Part shown: positions 1-6,327 of the stretch, piece after piece
Position numbering within the stretch: position 1 is the first letter of the stretch
How the letters are laid out: each line of letters starts with the position of its first letter
Assembly (NCBI GenBank): GCA_030602105.1
Contig: JAUWAK010000038.1
Span: 1 to 9,146 of the forward strand
Origin: Candidatus Aerophobota bacterium
GTDB lineage: Bacteria; Aerophobota; Aerophobia; Aerophobales; AE-B3A
Reading direction: 5' to 3'
Length of the DNA stretch: 9,146 bases
Position numbers and translations under genes: made by a program
Notes under the pieces: model-generated
What the model saw: only the letters and a program-made list of their open reading frames with translations
Database searches by the model: none
What the model was told of the DNA's origin: nothing

Positions 1-1825
1 TCTTATCCCAGCCGTGCAGGGAGTAATATTCATCCAGCATACCATTAAGTTCTTTCTCGGAAGTGACTGCCTTGGAATCCGGTCTATCTGAACTGGGTTC
101 GTTCATGATCCGCCACGGCAATGTATCATCTTTTCTGGAAGCACCTAGCCGCACGTTAAAACACTTTTCCAGGGTAACAACCCGGCGCCCGGCATTCATA
201 GCATTTTCTTCTGAAATATCGTGGCCTGTAGCTGCTGAAAATAATGCGGCCATGATCTGAGGCGTAACTCCATATAAGGCCGTAGAAGTAAAAGCACAAA
301 AGCCCAAACAGTCAGTGACTGCATAGCAGTCTTCATGCCATCGCACTATCTCCGCTCTCTTCTCCGTGAGATAAGGAGAAGCGTACTTTTCATCGCCCGT
401 AATTTTCTTAATTAAGGCCCGAGCCTCGGGACTCAATCCAAATTCGGCGAGAGTCTCCGTGTGGAGGTGATCCGCCCCCCGTGGGTTTACTGCAAAAGCC
501 AGTGCATATGCCTTGGCAGATCGGGTATCCACGCAAGAGTGTTCCAGCCCTTTGGCCTCAACAGCCCATTTATGGGTATCGCCTCCTACGTGCTCTGCGG
601 CCCGCTTAACACCTTCAGCCAGAGTATTTCCAAATCCTTCACGCAGAGCGATCTTTTTCACCATTTCCACCACTGCCTGTCCATTCCCCCAACGAAGTCC
701 CAAGCCATCCAGATCCTGCCGACTAAGAGCACCCTTCTCGTAGCATTCCATGGCCCACTGAATTACCGAACCGGTGGAAATAGTGTCCATGCCGTAGATA
801 TTGCAAAGTTCATTGGCCTTAATTACTGGTTCTGTCTCGAACACACCGCATCCGCTTCCCAGAGCAGCGAGACTTTCGTACTCCGGCCCCCCCGTATAAC
901 TTCCTGCAAAGGCACCTTTTTCCACCGTACTGTACCGATGGCATCCAATAACACAACCAAAGCAGGCCACTCGGCGTTTGAGGTATCCTGCTTCAACCAA
1001 CCCCTGCCCAGAAAGTGGGTGAGCATCATCAACACAACTACGTTGAAAGTTGTAAGACGGCAAAGCCCGCATCTCGTTTACCGCATTAAGACTTCCTGCA
1101 GTACCATAGCGCGACAATCCTTCCACTCCCGATTCACTGAGAAGCTTTTCCCGTGCATGCAACGCAGTTTCGTGAAACTGTGTTGGCTTTGCTATGATCA
1201 CACCTCCGCTACCACGCACAGCAATAGCCTTCAGGTTCTTCGAACCCATTACGGCACCGGCCCCCCCACGGCCAGCGGCATGATATACTGAAAACATTAC
1301 CGCTGCAAATCGTACTAATTTCTCACCGGCAGGTCCAATAGCTGCGATTTGAACGTCTTCGTCGCCTAATTCTTTCTTGACGGATATATCAGTCTCACGA
1401 ACATCCAATCCCCACATCCGAGAAGCATCGCGGATTTCCACCTTATTATCGTCTATCCAGAGGTATACAGGTTTCTCCGCCCGGTCATGAATAACCAAGT
1501 GGCCAAATCCAGCATATTTGAGTTCTGCCCCCCAGTGTCCGCCCACGTTTGTTTTCAAATATAAACCTGTAGCAGGACTTAAACACGTTACTGTAGTACG
1601 GCCTGAACTAGGGGCAGCAGTTCCTGAAAGCAAGCCTGCACCAAAGATTAATATGTTCTCCGGACCCAATGGGTCGACACCGGGTTTGACCAAGTCCCAC
1701 AAAATGTGAACACCAATACCTCTACCCCCCAATAACTGTAGGAGATCATTCTTGGTTACGGGCTGCCTCCACGAAGTATTATTACTTAAGTCAACGTGTA
1801 GAATGTCTCCAGTAATCTGAGGCAT
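1..1825 (-). CDS. aor: Aldehyde:ferredoxin oxidoreductase catalytic subunit (tungstopterin), 3' end cut by window
   Basis: This is a member of the tungsten AOR family, which interconverts aldehydes and carboxylic acids with low-potential electrons in the cytoplasm. My reading of the minus strand from ATG 1825 stays open for 608 codons to the window edge. The family usually has about 600-630 residues and the last visible residues (EYYSLHGWDK) are a typical C-terminus, so only about 15-25 residues should be missing. Visible motifs are an N-terminal GRGIG (34-38), a SGTAAPSSGR stretch (67-76), the pterin-binding GRGGAGAVMGSKNLKAI (185-201), GGPEYES (312-318) and NPRGADH (447-453). The [4Fe-4S] ligands are Cys288, Cys291 and Cys295 (CFGCVIGC) plus Cys510 in DCLGFC. 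A GGAGGT at 1834-1839, 8 bp before ATG, fixes the start. It is the last visible gene of the operon, directly after its ferredoxin subunit, and matches AorB of AorABC enzymes. The substrate cannot be told from sequence. Confidence 0.95.
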   Translation of the reverse strand, partial: MPQITGDILHVDLSNNTSWRQPVTKNDLLQLLGGRGIGVHILWDLVKPGVDPLGPENILIFGAGLLSGTAAPSSGRTTVTCLSPATGLYLKTNVGGHWGAELKYAGFGHLVIHDRAEKPVYLWIDDNKVEIRDASRMWGLDVRETDISVKKELGDEDVQIAAIGPAGEKLVRFAAVMFSVYHAAGRGGAGAVMGSKNLKAIAVRGSGGVIIAKPTQFHETALHAREKLLSESGVEGLSRYGTAGSLNAVNEMRALPSYNFQRSCVDDAHPLSGQGLVEAGYLKRRVACFGCVIGCHRYSTVEKGAFAGSYTGGPEYESLAALGSGCGVFETEPVIKANELCNIYGMDTISTGSVIQWAMECYEKGALSRQDLDGLGLRWGNGQAVVEMVKKIALREGFGNTLAEGVKRAAEHVGGDTHKWAVEAKGLEHSCVDTRSAKAYALAFAVNPRGADHLHTETLAEFGLSPEARALIKKITGDEKYASPYLTEKRAEIVRWHEDCYAVTDCLGFCAFTSTALYGVTPQIMAALFSAATGHDISEENAMNAGRRVVTLEKCFNVRLGASRKDDTLPWRIMNEPSSDRPDSKAVTSEKELNGMLDEYYSLHGWDK

Positions 1826-1852
1826 AAGTTTTGACCTCCAGTAGGCTACTTG

Positions 1853-2332
1853 CTAATCCAAATTCAACGCTACAACCCGAGAACGCCGTTTTTCCTTTAC
1901 TGAATGATGAGGAGGTTCATATTTTAGCGCCCCGGCGGGACAATACTTTACACATGCTGGGTCCCCGCCGCAAAGATCACACCGCATGGCAGTGCCTTTT
2001 TCGGGGTGCATATCTATGGCACCTAAAGGACATGCATTTGCACATTCCTTACATCCCCTACACGATTCCTCATTTACCTTGGCTGCTCCTGTAACAGGAT
2101 CGTGAGTCATGGCTCCAACCGGACAAACCTCCTCGCAGATTGGACGTTCACAATATGTGCAGGTAACCGGCACGCTTAAACACTTATCCTCAAACTTAAC
2201 CAACCTGATACGAGACAAACGAGGAGAATAGCTTCCTCCCTGTTCAAAAGAGCAAATCAGCTCGCACTGCCTGCATCCGGTACAAGCCTCCGGAATAACG
2301 TTGACTATCTTCTTAATCACCCCTGAACCCAT
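1853..2332 (-). CDS. AOR-associated ferredoxin-like subunit with four [4Fe-4S] clusters (AorA-like)
   Basis: This 159-residue electron-transfer protein has sixteen cysteines in four ferredoxin-type groups: 17/20/23/27, 58/61/66/70, 91/94/97/101 and 118/121/127/131. Three of the groups end in the CP typical of these folds. This is the layout of DmsB/HycB-type subunits and of AorA in AorABC enzymes, in which the polyferredoxin links the catalytic subunit to the FAD subunit. There is no signal peptide or membrane segment, so it is cytoplasmic. The basic C-terminal tail (about 146-153, KEKRRSR) follows the last cluster. The start is ATG 2332, with a GGAGGTGGT at 2341-2349. It lies 21 bp after the FAD subunit gene and 27 bp before the AOR gene, which strongly supports a three-subunit complex. 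AorA is my assignment by position and cluster count, not by alignment. Confidence 0.9.
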   Translation of the reverse strand: MGSGVIKKIVNVIPEACTGCRQCELICSFEQGGSYSPRLSRIRLVKFEDKCLSVPVTCTYCERPICEEVCPVGAMTHDPVTGAAKVNEESCRGCKECANACPLGAIDMHPEKGTAMRCDLCGGDPACVKYCPAGALKYEPPHHSVKEKRRSRVVALNLD

Positions 2333-2353
2333 TCCTGATTACCACCTCCAATA

Positions 2354-3541
2354 TTAGTTTAGCACTGTCTCAATCCCGGCAGCTTTTCGGATAGCAGCCT
2401 GCAACTTACCAGCTTTTTCTACTTTCCCCACCAGTACAGCTCCCACCAGCTTTGCATCGTGATAAACCAGCTTACAATAGGAGCTTTTGTCCTGATTGAC
2501 GTCCAAATCCCAATCTCTCTTAGCTGGAACCCTGGTTATGCCCATGGAAATAACGGGAAGACCAAAGATTTCCAAAGCATTGCGGGATAAGGAGCCTTCG
2601 TACATAACATCTTGTCCGGTCATGTTCATTCCTGCAATACGCCCCTGTGCTATAGCGTGAGGCCATATAGCCGAGACACAAAATTCTTGGCGGGACAATT
2701 CATAGGCTTCAACTACATCCCCCGCTGCGTACACATCAGGTATGTCAGTACGCATGTTGCTATCTACTTTGATGCCCCCCCGGATAGTTGGCAGTACCCT
2801 ATCCAGAAATTCTCTGTTAGGTTGAACACCTTTGCATATCACAACTACCTGACAAGATATCTCCTGACCTCCACTGAGTACAACACCTTCAACACCTTTT
2901 GAAGTATGAACGACTTCAGTCACATCTTCACCTGTCCAGATTCTTATCCCATAAGACTGTATTTGCTCTTGTATTACAGCCGCAGCTTCATCATCTGCTA
3001 CCCGCGATAGCACGTGAGAAGAACTAACTACCATTTCTGGAAAGTTTCCTCCCTCTCGCAAAGCACAAGCCAATTCAATTGCTAATGATCCCCCACCAAC
3101 AATAACTATTTTAGCTCCCGACAAGGACTTCTGTCTGATGTATGAAGCATCCTCAATAGTGCGCAGCCCCATAATGTCTGGAGATTCTTTTTGCAGATGT
3201 TGGGGAATAACAGGCTTTCCTCCTGTTGCAACTAAAAGCTTTTCATAAGAAAGAACTCGCCCGTTATCCAGCTCAACCCTTTTTTGTTCAGGGTCAATAT
3301 TTACTGCCGCTGCACCAAGGAGAAGGTTCACCTTTTTTTGTTTAAAAAAACTTTCGCCTGTCATATAAAGATTGTCTTTGGAAACGTGACCCCCAATATA
3401 GTGTGTAAGGAGTACTCTAGAATATGGGAGGTGATGCTCTAATGAAATCACGGTAATTTCACCATCAGAGTCATATTCTAGAATAGCCTGTATGGCTGAA
3501 AAACCCGCAGTGCCATTACCAATAATTAGATGTCTAGGCAC
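2354..3541 (-). CDS. FAD-dependent NAD(P)H oxidoreductase subunit (AorC-like, pyridine nucleotide-disulfide oxidoreductase fold)
   Basis: This 395-residue flavoprotein has the two-dinucleotide-binding fold of the rubredoxin/nitrite reductase type. The FAD site is GNGTAG at 8-13, an ATGG stretch lies at 105-108, the NAD(P) site is GGGSLAIE at 149-156, and the second FAD motif is YAAGD at 271-275. There is no redox-active CxxC, so it passes electrons from FAD rather than through a disulfide. It should connect NAD(P)H with the iron-sulfur chain of the adjacent AOR, as AorC does in AorABC. The start is GTG at 3541-3539; it overlaps the end of the previous gene by 8 bp, so translation is probably coupled. 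MPRHLIIGNGTAG begins just as this family does, which supports the GTG. At the end of the second NAD(P) strand the usual acidic residue is absent (VVSSSHV, 171-177), which leaves NADH versus NADPH open. The protein is cytoplasmic. Confidence 0.92.
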   Translation of the reverse strand: MPRHLIIGNGTAGFSAIQAILEYDSDGEITVISLEHHLPYSRVLLTHYIGGHVSKDNLYMTGESFFKQKKVNLLLGAAAVNIDPEQKRVELDNGRVLSYEKLLVATGGKPVIPQHLQKESPDIMGLRTIEDASYIRQKSLSGAKIVIVGGGSLAIELACALREGGNFPEMVVSSSHVLSRVADDEAAAVIQEQIQSYGIRIWTGEDVTEVVHTSKGVEGVVLSGGQEISCQVVVICKGVQPNREFLDRVLPTIRGGIKVDSNMRTDIPDVYAAGDVVEAYELSRQEFCVSAIWPHAIAQGRIAGMNMTGQDVMYEGSLSRNALEIFGLPVISMGITRVPAKRDWDLDVNQDKSSYCKLVYHDAKLVGAVLVGKVEKAGKLQAAIRKAAGIETVLN

Positions 3542-4100
3542 GGTGTTTTATCTCTCTGTTTACGTACCTTGCAGCCCCTAGACTAAGTCCTTTTTGAAGC
3601 AGAGCTGCCCTTTCTCTTCTTTGAATTGCTGCTGCTCCATTATTATTTCTGGCTATCTGCACGGCTCCGGTAGGGCAAAAACTTGCGCATAAAGGCTTGT
3701 CCCACATACTACACCCATCGCACTTAAACGCTCTACTTTGGAGTGTACATTCTTTGTCCGAATGGCTACAAATTCGGATGGCTCCAAAAGGGCATTCCAT
3801 CACACAGCTCCAGCAACCGACGCACTTCTGCTGGTCAATCTCTACTATCCCTCTCTCCATATCTACCTTAAACGCTCCGGCTACACATGCATCAGCACAA
3901 GGGGGGTTTTCGCAGTGGCGACAAATGTCAATTTGTACCTCTCCCTCGCACACTTTCACCCACAGAAGTGGGTCCGGTAGTTCAGGGAATTTCTGCTGAC
4001 CACCGGTTTCTGTATTAAGAACCATATGAGCGAAAGAACAGGCAAGCTGACAAAGACTGCATCCATCACACTTTACTGTATCAACCTTAATTGATAGCAA
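3534..4100 (-). CDS. Second four-cluster [4Fe-4S] ferredoxin-like protein (CooF/HycB type)
   Basis: This 188-residue polyferredoxin has four complete cysteine groups: 11/14/17/21, 60/63/68/72, 93/96/99/103 and 127/130/138/142, enough for four [4Fe-4S] clusters. Additional cysteines at 51, 111 and 118 are not needed for these. Compared with the 159-residue ferredoxin downstream, it has a longer segment between the first two groups (22-59) and a basic, cluster-free tail of about 45 residues after the last. The layout is that of CooF/HycB/DmsB electron carriers. The start is a TTG at 4100-4098, supported by an AAGGTG seven bases upstream and by the first cysteine group beginning at residue 11; no ATG lies between. 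Its TAG overlaps the start of the FAD subunit gene. It probably carries electrons to or from the AOR or the FAD subunit; its exact partner is unknown. Confidence 0.88.
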   Translation of the reverse strand: MLSIKVDTVKCDGCSLCQLACSFAHMVLNTETGGQQKFPELPDPLLWVKVCEGEVQIDICRHCENPPCADACVAGAFKVDMERGIVEIDQQKCVGCWSCVMECPFGAIRICSHSDKECTLQSRAFKCDGCSMWDKPLCASFCPTGAVQIARNNNGAAAIQRRERAALLQKGLSLGAARYVNREIKHRA

Positions 4101-4107
4101 CTACTGA

Positions 4108-4113
4108 CACCTT
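4108..4113 (-). promoter_or_regulatory. Ribosome binding site supporting a TTG start
   Basis: AAGGTG lies seven bases before the TTG at 4100-4098. It is the main evidence that the four-cluster ferredoxin-like gene begins at this non-ATG codon. Confidence 0.6.
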
Positions 4114-4150
4114 CTTCAAATCCACCTACCAGCTAGTCCTTAAGTTTTAT

Positions 4151-4164
4151 GTTGCGGCAGCAAC
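4151..4164. other. Small inverted repeat between the flavoprotein and ferredoxin genes
   Basis: GTTGC (4151-4155) and GCAAC (4160-4164) flank a 4-base loop, 7 bp after the flavoprotein stop codon. No T-run follows on the transcribed (minus) strand, so it is more likely a transcript-processing or stability hairpin than a terminator. It may also be chance. Confidence 0.35.
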
Positions 4165-4171
4165 TTGGTTT

Positions 4172-4909
4172 CTACCCAATCCTGTCCAAAAATGGCTTGT
4201 ATATTGGATCTTGGCTTAGTTCTCTTTTTCTGGAATGCCCCCCGGCCCTTATGAGGAGAGCTAATTCCGCTGCCCTTTTTCCAATATCCTGAGCCGACTT
4301 TACAGCTATACGAGCATCATAGTTGTTTTCGGTCAGTTGTTTTTCCAGTGCTTTAGGGTCAATGTTGTTAGACGTCCAACCCCCTGCACCTATGTAGGAA
4401 TGCCACATATCTCCCGTCACAGGTATACACTGCATCACAAGAGTGTGATTAATCAGGTTTGTCAAGGTGTGTTCTTGTCCTGCACAAAGATGAACTCCTT
4501 GGACAACGTTCCCGACCACTTTTAGTAATTTGGGTAGCTTATCCTCTCCCGGGTCAAAAATCCCCCGATATCTACCAAAAAGAGTGTTCCCCAGCCGGTC
4601 AATAAAGCATTTTACCTGGCCCGGTATTCCCATGTGATAAACAGGTACAGAGTAAATAATCACGTCTGCTTTTAGCCATAGGTCGCGTAGTTCCTGGAAA
4701 TCGTCCTTGATAGTACACTCGCCCTCTTGATCTGCACAGCGAAAACACGAGATACACGGCCCTATCTTTTTTCCCCGAATTGAGTAAGAAACACATTTCA
4801 CGCTATCAGGGTCCACATTCCTAGCTTTTTCCAAAGCTTTGTCCAAAAGAAATTGGCTGTTGCCTTTTCTAGGACTTCCCGAGATGCCTAGCACCAGCAA
4901 TTTGCTCAT
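4172..4909 (-). CDS. Iron-sulfur flavoprotein, NADPH-dependent FMN reductase/flavodoxin-like family
   Basis: This 245-residue protein has a flavodoxin-like fold that should bind FMN through SGSPRKGNS (10-18) and the PVYHMGIPGQ region (89-98). A compact cysteine motif, C52-x2-C55-x2-C58-x6-C65 (CISCFRCADQEGEC), matches the [4Fe-4S] signature of iron-sulfur flavoproteins, first described in Methanosarcina. Such proteins shuttle electrons between ferredoxin and FMN. I place the start at ATG 4909 because the family begins right at the first beta strand (KLLVLGISGSP). An in-frame ATG at 4960 and a TTG at 4969 would add 17 or 20 residues with no recognisable content. No RBS is well placed for 4909 (GGGAGAG about 11 bases away), so the start is not certain. 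It is the first gene of the minus-strand operon, 71 bp before the four-cluster ferredoxin. A role as electron partner of the AOR system is inferred from position only. Confidence 0.88.
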   Translation of the reverse strand: MSKLLVLGISGSPRKGNSQFLLDKALEKARNVDPDSVKCVSYSIRGKKIGPCISCFRCADQEGECTIKDDFQELRDLWLKADVIIYSVPVYHMGIPGQVKCFIDRLGNTLFGRYRGIFDPGEDKLPKLLKVVGNVVQGVHLCAGQEHTLTNLINHTLVMQCIPVTGDMWHSYIGAGGWTSNNIDPKALEKQLTENNYDARIAVKSAQDIGKRAAELALLIRAGGHSRKRELSQDPIYKPFLDRIG

Positions 4910-4981
4910 ATCCCGACAATCTCTCCCTTTTAGAATCTGTGGCACCGGGGCTCCACGCATTGTGACCAACCAGGTCAGAAA

Positions 4982-5014
4982 CGGCCTATAACGTCCATAT
5001 TATGAAAATAGCCG
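4982..5014. other. Imperfect inverted repeat in the leader of the minus-strand operon
   Basis: CGGCCTAT (4982-4989) and ATAGCCG (5008-5014) form an interrupted dyad between the candidate promoter and the first gene of the operon. It could be a repressor site or a leader hairpin; no known operator matches. Confidence 0.25.
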
Positions 5015-5025
5015 CTTTTCGCTCC

Positions 5026-5053
5026 ATTATATATTAAAAACCATATAGTACAA
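5026..5053 (-). promoter_or_regulatory. Candidate sigma-70-type promoter for the AOR operon
   Basis: On the minus strand, TTGTAC (5053-5048) and a perfect TATAAT (5031-5026) are separated by 16 bases. Transcription would start near 5019 and give a leader of about 110 bases before ATG 4909. The surrounding sequence is AT-rich. No sigma-54 type GG/GC pair was found nearby. Confidence 0.5.
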
Positions 5054-5059
5054 GAAACC

Positions 5060-5350
5060 CTCGTATTGCCAATTCACTGCTATCCATCTTATGTTCACAT
5101 CTGTTATACATTGTTTTTGCTTTGAGTCGTTATTTGAAAGGCGTCCCGAAATCACCTATCCAGTTCATTTTGACCACTGAAATAGCCCGCTGAAAGATCA
5201 GTAGGGATGATCCAACAGCCGGAGAAGGGTGCATCCGTCCCTGAATGATAACGGCTACTCGCGAAAAGAGCACCGCAGTGATGCCTCACTTATGCCACAG
5301 ATATCTATCATAGCATTTCTAGGGCTGATTTGGAATTGGCCCCTTCGTTT
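5060..5350. other. Divergent intergenic region without a supported gene
   Basis: Between the two candidate promoters I see no ORF with a ribosome binding site and a recognisable product on either strand. The left part (to about 5150) is AT-rich and unremarkable. The right part is richer in G+C and contains the possible insertion-sequence remnant listed separately. It also has a weak nested dyad: AGCCG near 5218 with CGGCT near 5252, enclosing AGGG and CCCT. Confidence 0.6.
5155..5346. mobile_element. Possible decayed end of an IS21-like insertion sequence
   Basis: This stretch differs in composition from its AT-rich surroundings and codes for nothing recognisable. Near its edges it carries two motifs, read on the minus strand as GGTCAAAATGAACTGG (about 5161-5176) and GGGGCCAATTCCAAATC (near the right edge). 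They resemble each other loosely and remind me of non-coding flanks of IS21-family elements. This is pattern memory only: no transposase fragment, clean terminal repeat or target duplication is visible. Confidence 0.22.
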
Positions 5351-5352
5351 CA

Positions 5353-5381
5353 TTGATAAATAACGAAATACATGCTATAGT
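5353..5381 (+). promoter_or_regulatory. Candidate sigma-70-type promoter for the hydantoin-type operon
   Basis: TTGATA (5353-5358) and TATAGT (5376-5381) are separated by an ideal 17 bases, so the transcript would begin near 5388. The resulting leader of about 150 bases before the racemase gene contains an orphan GGGAGGT (5394-5400), whose nearest ATG (5418) opens only a four-codon frame. It also contains the 23-codon leader ORF. Confidence 0.6.
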
Positions 5382-5473
5382 ACACCAAAACTAGGGAGGT
5401 TAGGATACCAAATCTCTATGAGTACGAGTTAGTTAGCATTCCGTGTCAAATCATTTAGTGAGAGGACCCTGAA

Positions 5474-5545
5474 ATGGTCAAAGTAAGCCAGGAACACCTG
5501 GCCAGATGCCACCTATTTACCGGAGGAAGGAGATATCAAGCATGA
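5474..5545 (+). CDS. Candidate 23-residue leader peptide, translationally coupled to the racemase gene
   Basis: A short ORF begins with ATG 5474, preceded by AGAGGA (5461-5466) at a seven-base spacing, which is as good as the sites of the real genes here. It runs 23 codons and its TGA overlaps the racemase start as ATGA (5542-5545), so ribosomes ending here could restart on the racemase. The peptide begins MVKVSQEHLARCH and ends TGGRRYQA; I recognise no family. It contains the hairpin at 5487-5502 and overlaps the racemase ribosome binding site, an arrangement that suits control by leader translation. It could instead be the remnant of a longer gene or a chance frame. Confidence 0.4.
   Translation: MVKVSQEHLARCHLFTGGRRYQA
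5487..5502. promoter_or_regulatory. Perfect inverted repeat in the leader (hairpin or operator)
   Basis: GCCAGG (5487-5492) and CCTGGC (5497-5502) flank the loop AACA, giving a perfect, G+C-rich 6-bp stem. It lies about 100 bases after the likely transcription start and 20 to 35 bases before the racemase ribosome binding site. There is no T-run, so it is not a terminator. It may be a regulator binding site or an RNA hairpin that modulates translation. Confidence 0.45.
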
Positions 5546-6315
5546 CGAATCGCATTTTATGGATTAACCCAATTGGATCCGATGATTTTGATCAGCCTAT
5601 CAAAGAGTTTCTGGAAACCGGGAAAAGTGCGGACACAGAAATCAATGTGGTTTCTTTGACCAGGGGTCCCCTGCACCTTGAGTATCACTACTACGAAGCT
5701 CTGGTTCTGACCGATACCCTGCATCTGGTGAAACGATATGAGAAAGAGGGATACGACGGGGCAGTCATCGGCTGCTTTTATGATCCGGGCCTCAGAGAAG
5801 CCAGAGAAATCACAGACAAACTGGTGGTTACGGCTCCGGCAGAGGCCTCCATGCATATTGCTGCTACCTTAGGTCATAAGTTCTCCATCATCGTTGGCCG
5901 AAAAAAATGGATCCCCAAGATGAAGGAAAACGTGGTCAACTACGGGTTCAAAGACAGATTTGCCTCTTTCAAATCAGTGAATCTAGGCGTTTATGAATTT
6001 CAAAAGGATCCATCTGAGACCACTCGAAGGCTACAGGCAGCGGCGAGAGAGGCTGTGGAGAAGGATCTTGCGGAGGTGATTATTTTGGGATGCACTGCCC
6101 AGTTTGGATTTTTCCGGGAGCTGCAGAAAGACATTGGTGTGCCGGTAATCGACCCTATCCTGGCCGCTCTTAAATATGCGGAGCTCCTCATCCAGCTGAA
6201 AAAGAGATTCAACTGGGGCCACAGCAAAATCTATGGTTTTGAGGCACCACCCAGGGACGAAATCAGAAAATGGAAGCTGGAAGAACAGTATAGGACTAAA
6301 GGAATCTGGACTTAG
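5542..6315 (+). CDS. Asp/Glu/hydantoin racemase family protein
   Basis: This 257-residue protein belongs to the cofactor-independent racemase family (hydantoin racemase HyuE, Asp/Glu racemase). These enzymes invert a chiral carbon using two cysteines as acid and base. Both cysteines are present in the expected context: Cys78 in IGCFYDPGLREARE and Cys184 in LGCTAQFG. It begins with the usual first strand (ILWINPIGSDD, 5-15). The start is ATG 5542, with GGAGGAAGGAGA (5522-5533) 8 bases upstream; a longer frame starting at 5506 would place this RBS inside the gene. The length is a little above the usual 230-250. It is the first full gene of the plus-strand operon, 12 bp before HyuA, which favours a hydantoin or cyclic imide substrate over an amino acid. 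Members of this family also include maleate isomerases and decarboxylases, so the exact reaction is open. It is cytoplasmic. Confidence 0.9.
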   Translation: MTNRILWINPIGSDDFDQPIKEFLETGKSADTEINVVSLTRGPLHLEYHYYEALVLTDTLHLVKRYEKEGYDGAVIGCFYDPGLREAREITDKLVVTAPAEASMHIAATLGHKFSIIVGRKKWIPKMKENVVNYGFKDRFASFKSVNLGVYEFQKDPSETTRRLQAAAREAVEKDLAEVIILGCTAQFGFFRELQKDIGVPVIDPILAALKYAELLIQLKKRFNWGHSKIYGFEAPPRDEIRKWKLEEQYRTKGIWT

Positions 6316-6327
6316 AGGAGAGGTTGC

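Noticed and set aside
461..1291. 276-codon open frame on the plus strand
   Set aside because: It lies antisense within the aor gene, which has all its family motifs in frame on the other strand. Its translation is rich in Ser, Cys and His and looks like no protein family, and no ribosome binding site precedes it.
4151..4164. Hairpin considered as an intrinsic terminator between the flavoprotein and the ferredoxin
   Set aside because: The stem is only 5 bp and no T-run follows it on the transcribed strand. The genes on both sides point the same way, with a spacing that suits one operon.
4910..4969. N-terminal extension of the iron-sulfur flavoprotein (starts at 4960 or 4969)
   Set aside because: The added residues have no family resemblance, and the conserved first beta strand begins right after ATG 4909. 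The extension cannot be fully excluded because no start has an ideal ribosome binding site.
5020..5400. Sigma-54 promoters and known riboswitches
   Set aside because: No TGGCAC-N5-TTGC type pair and no recognisable riboswitch core were seen in the intergenic region.
5506..5541. Upstream start for the racemase adding 12 residues
   Set aside because: The strong GGAGGAAGGAGA lies inside this extension and is ideally placed for ATG 5542, after which the usual N-terminal strand begins.
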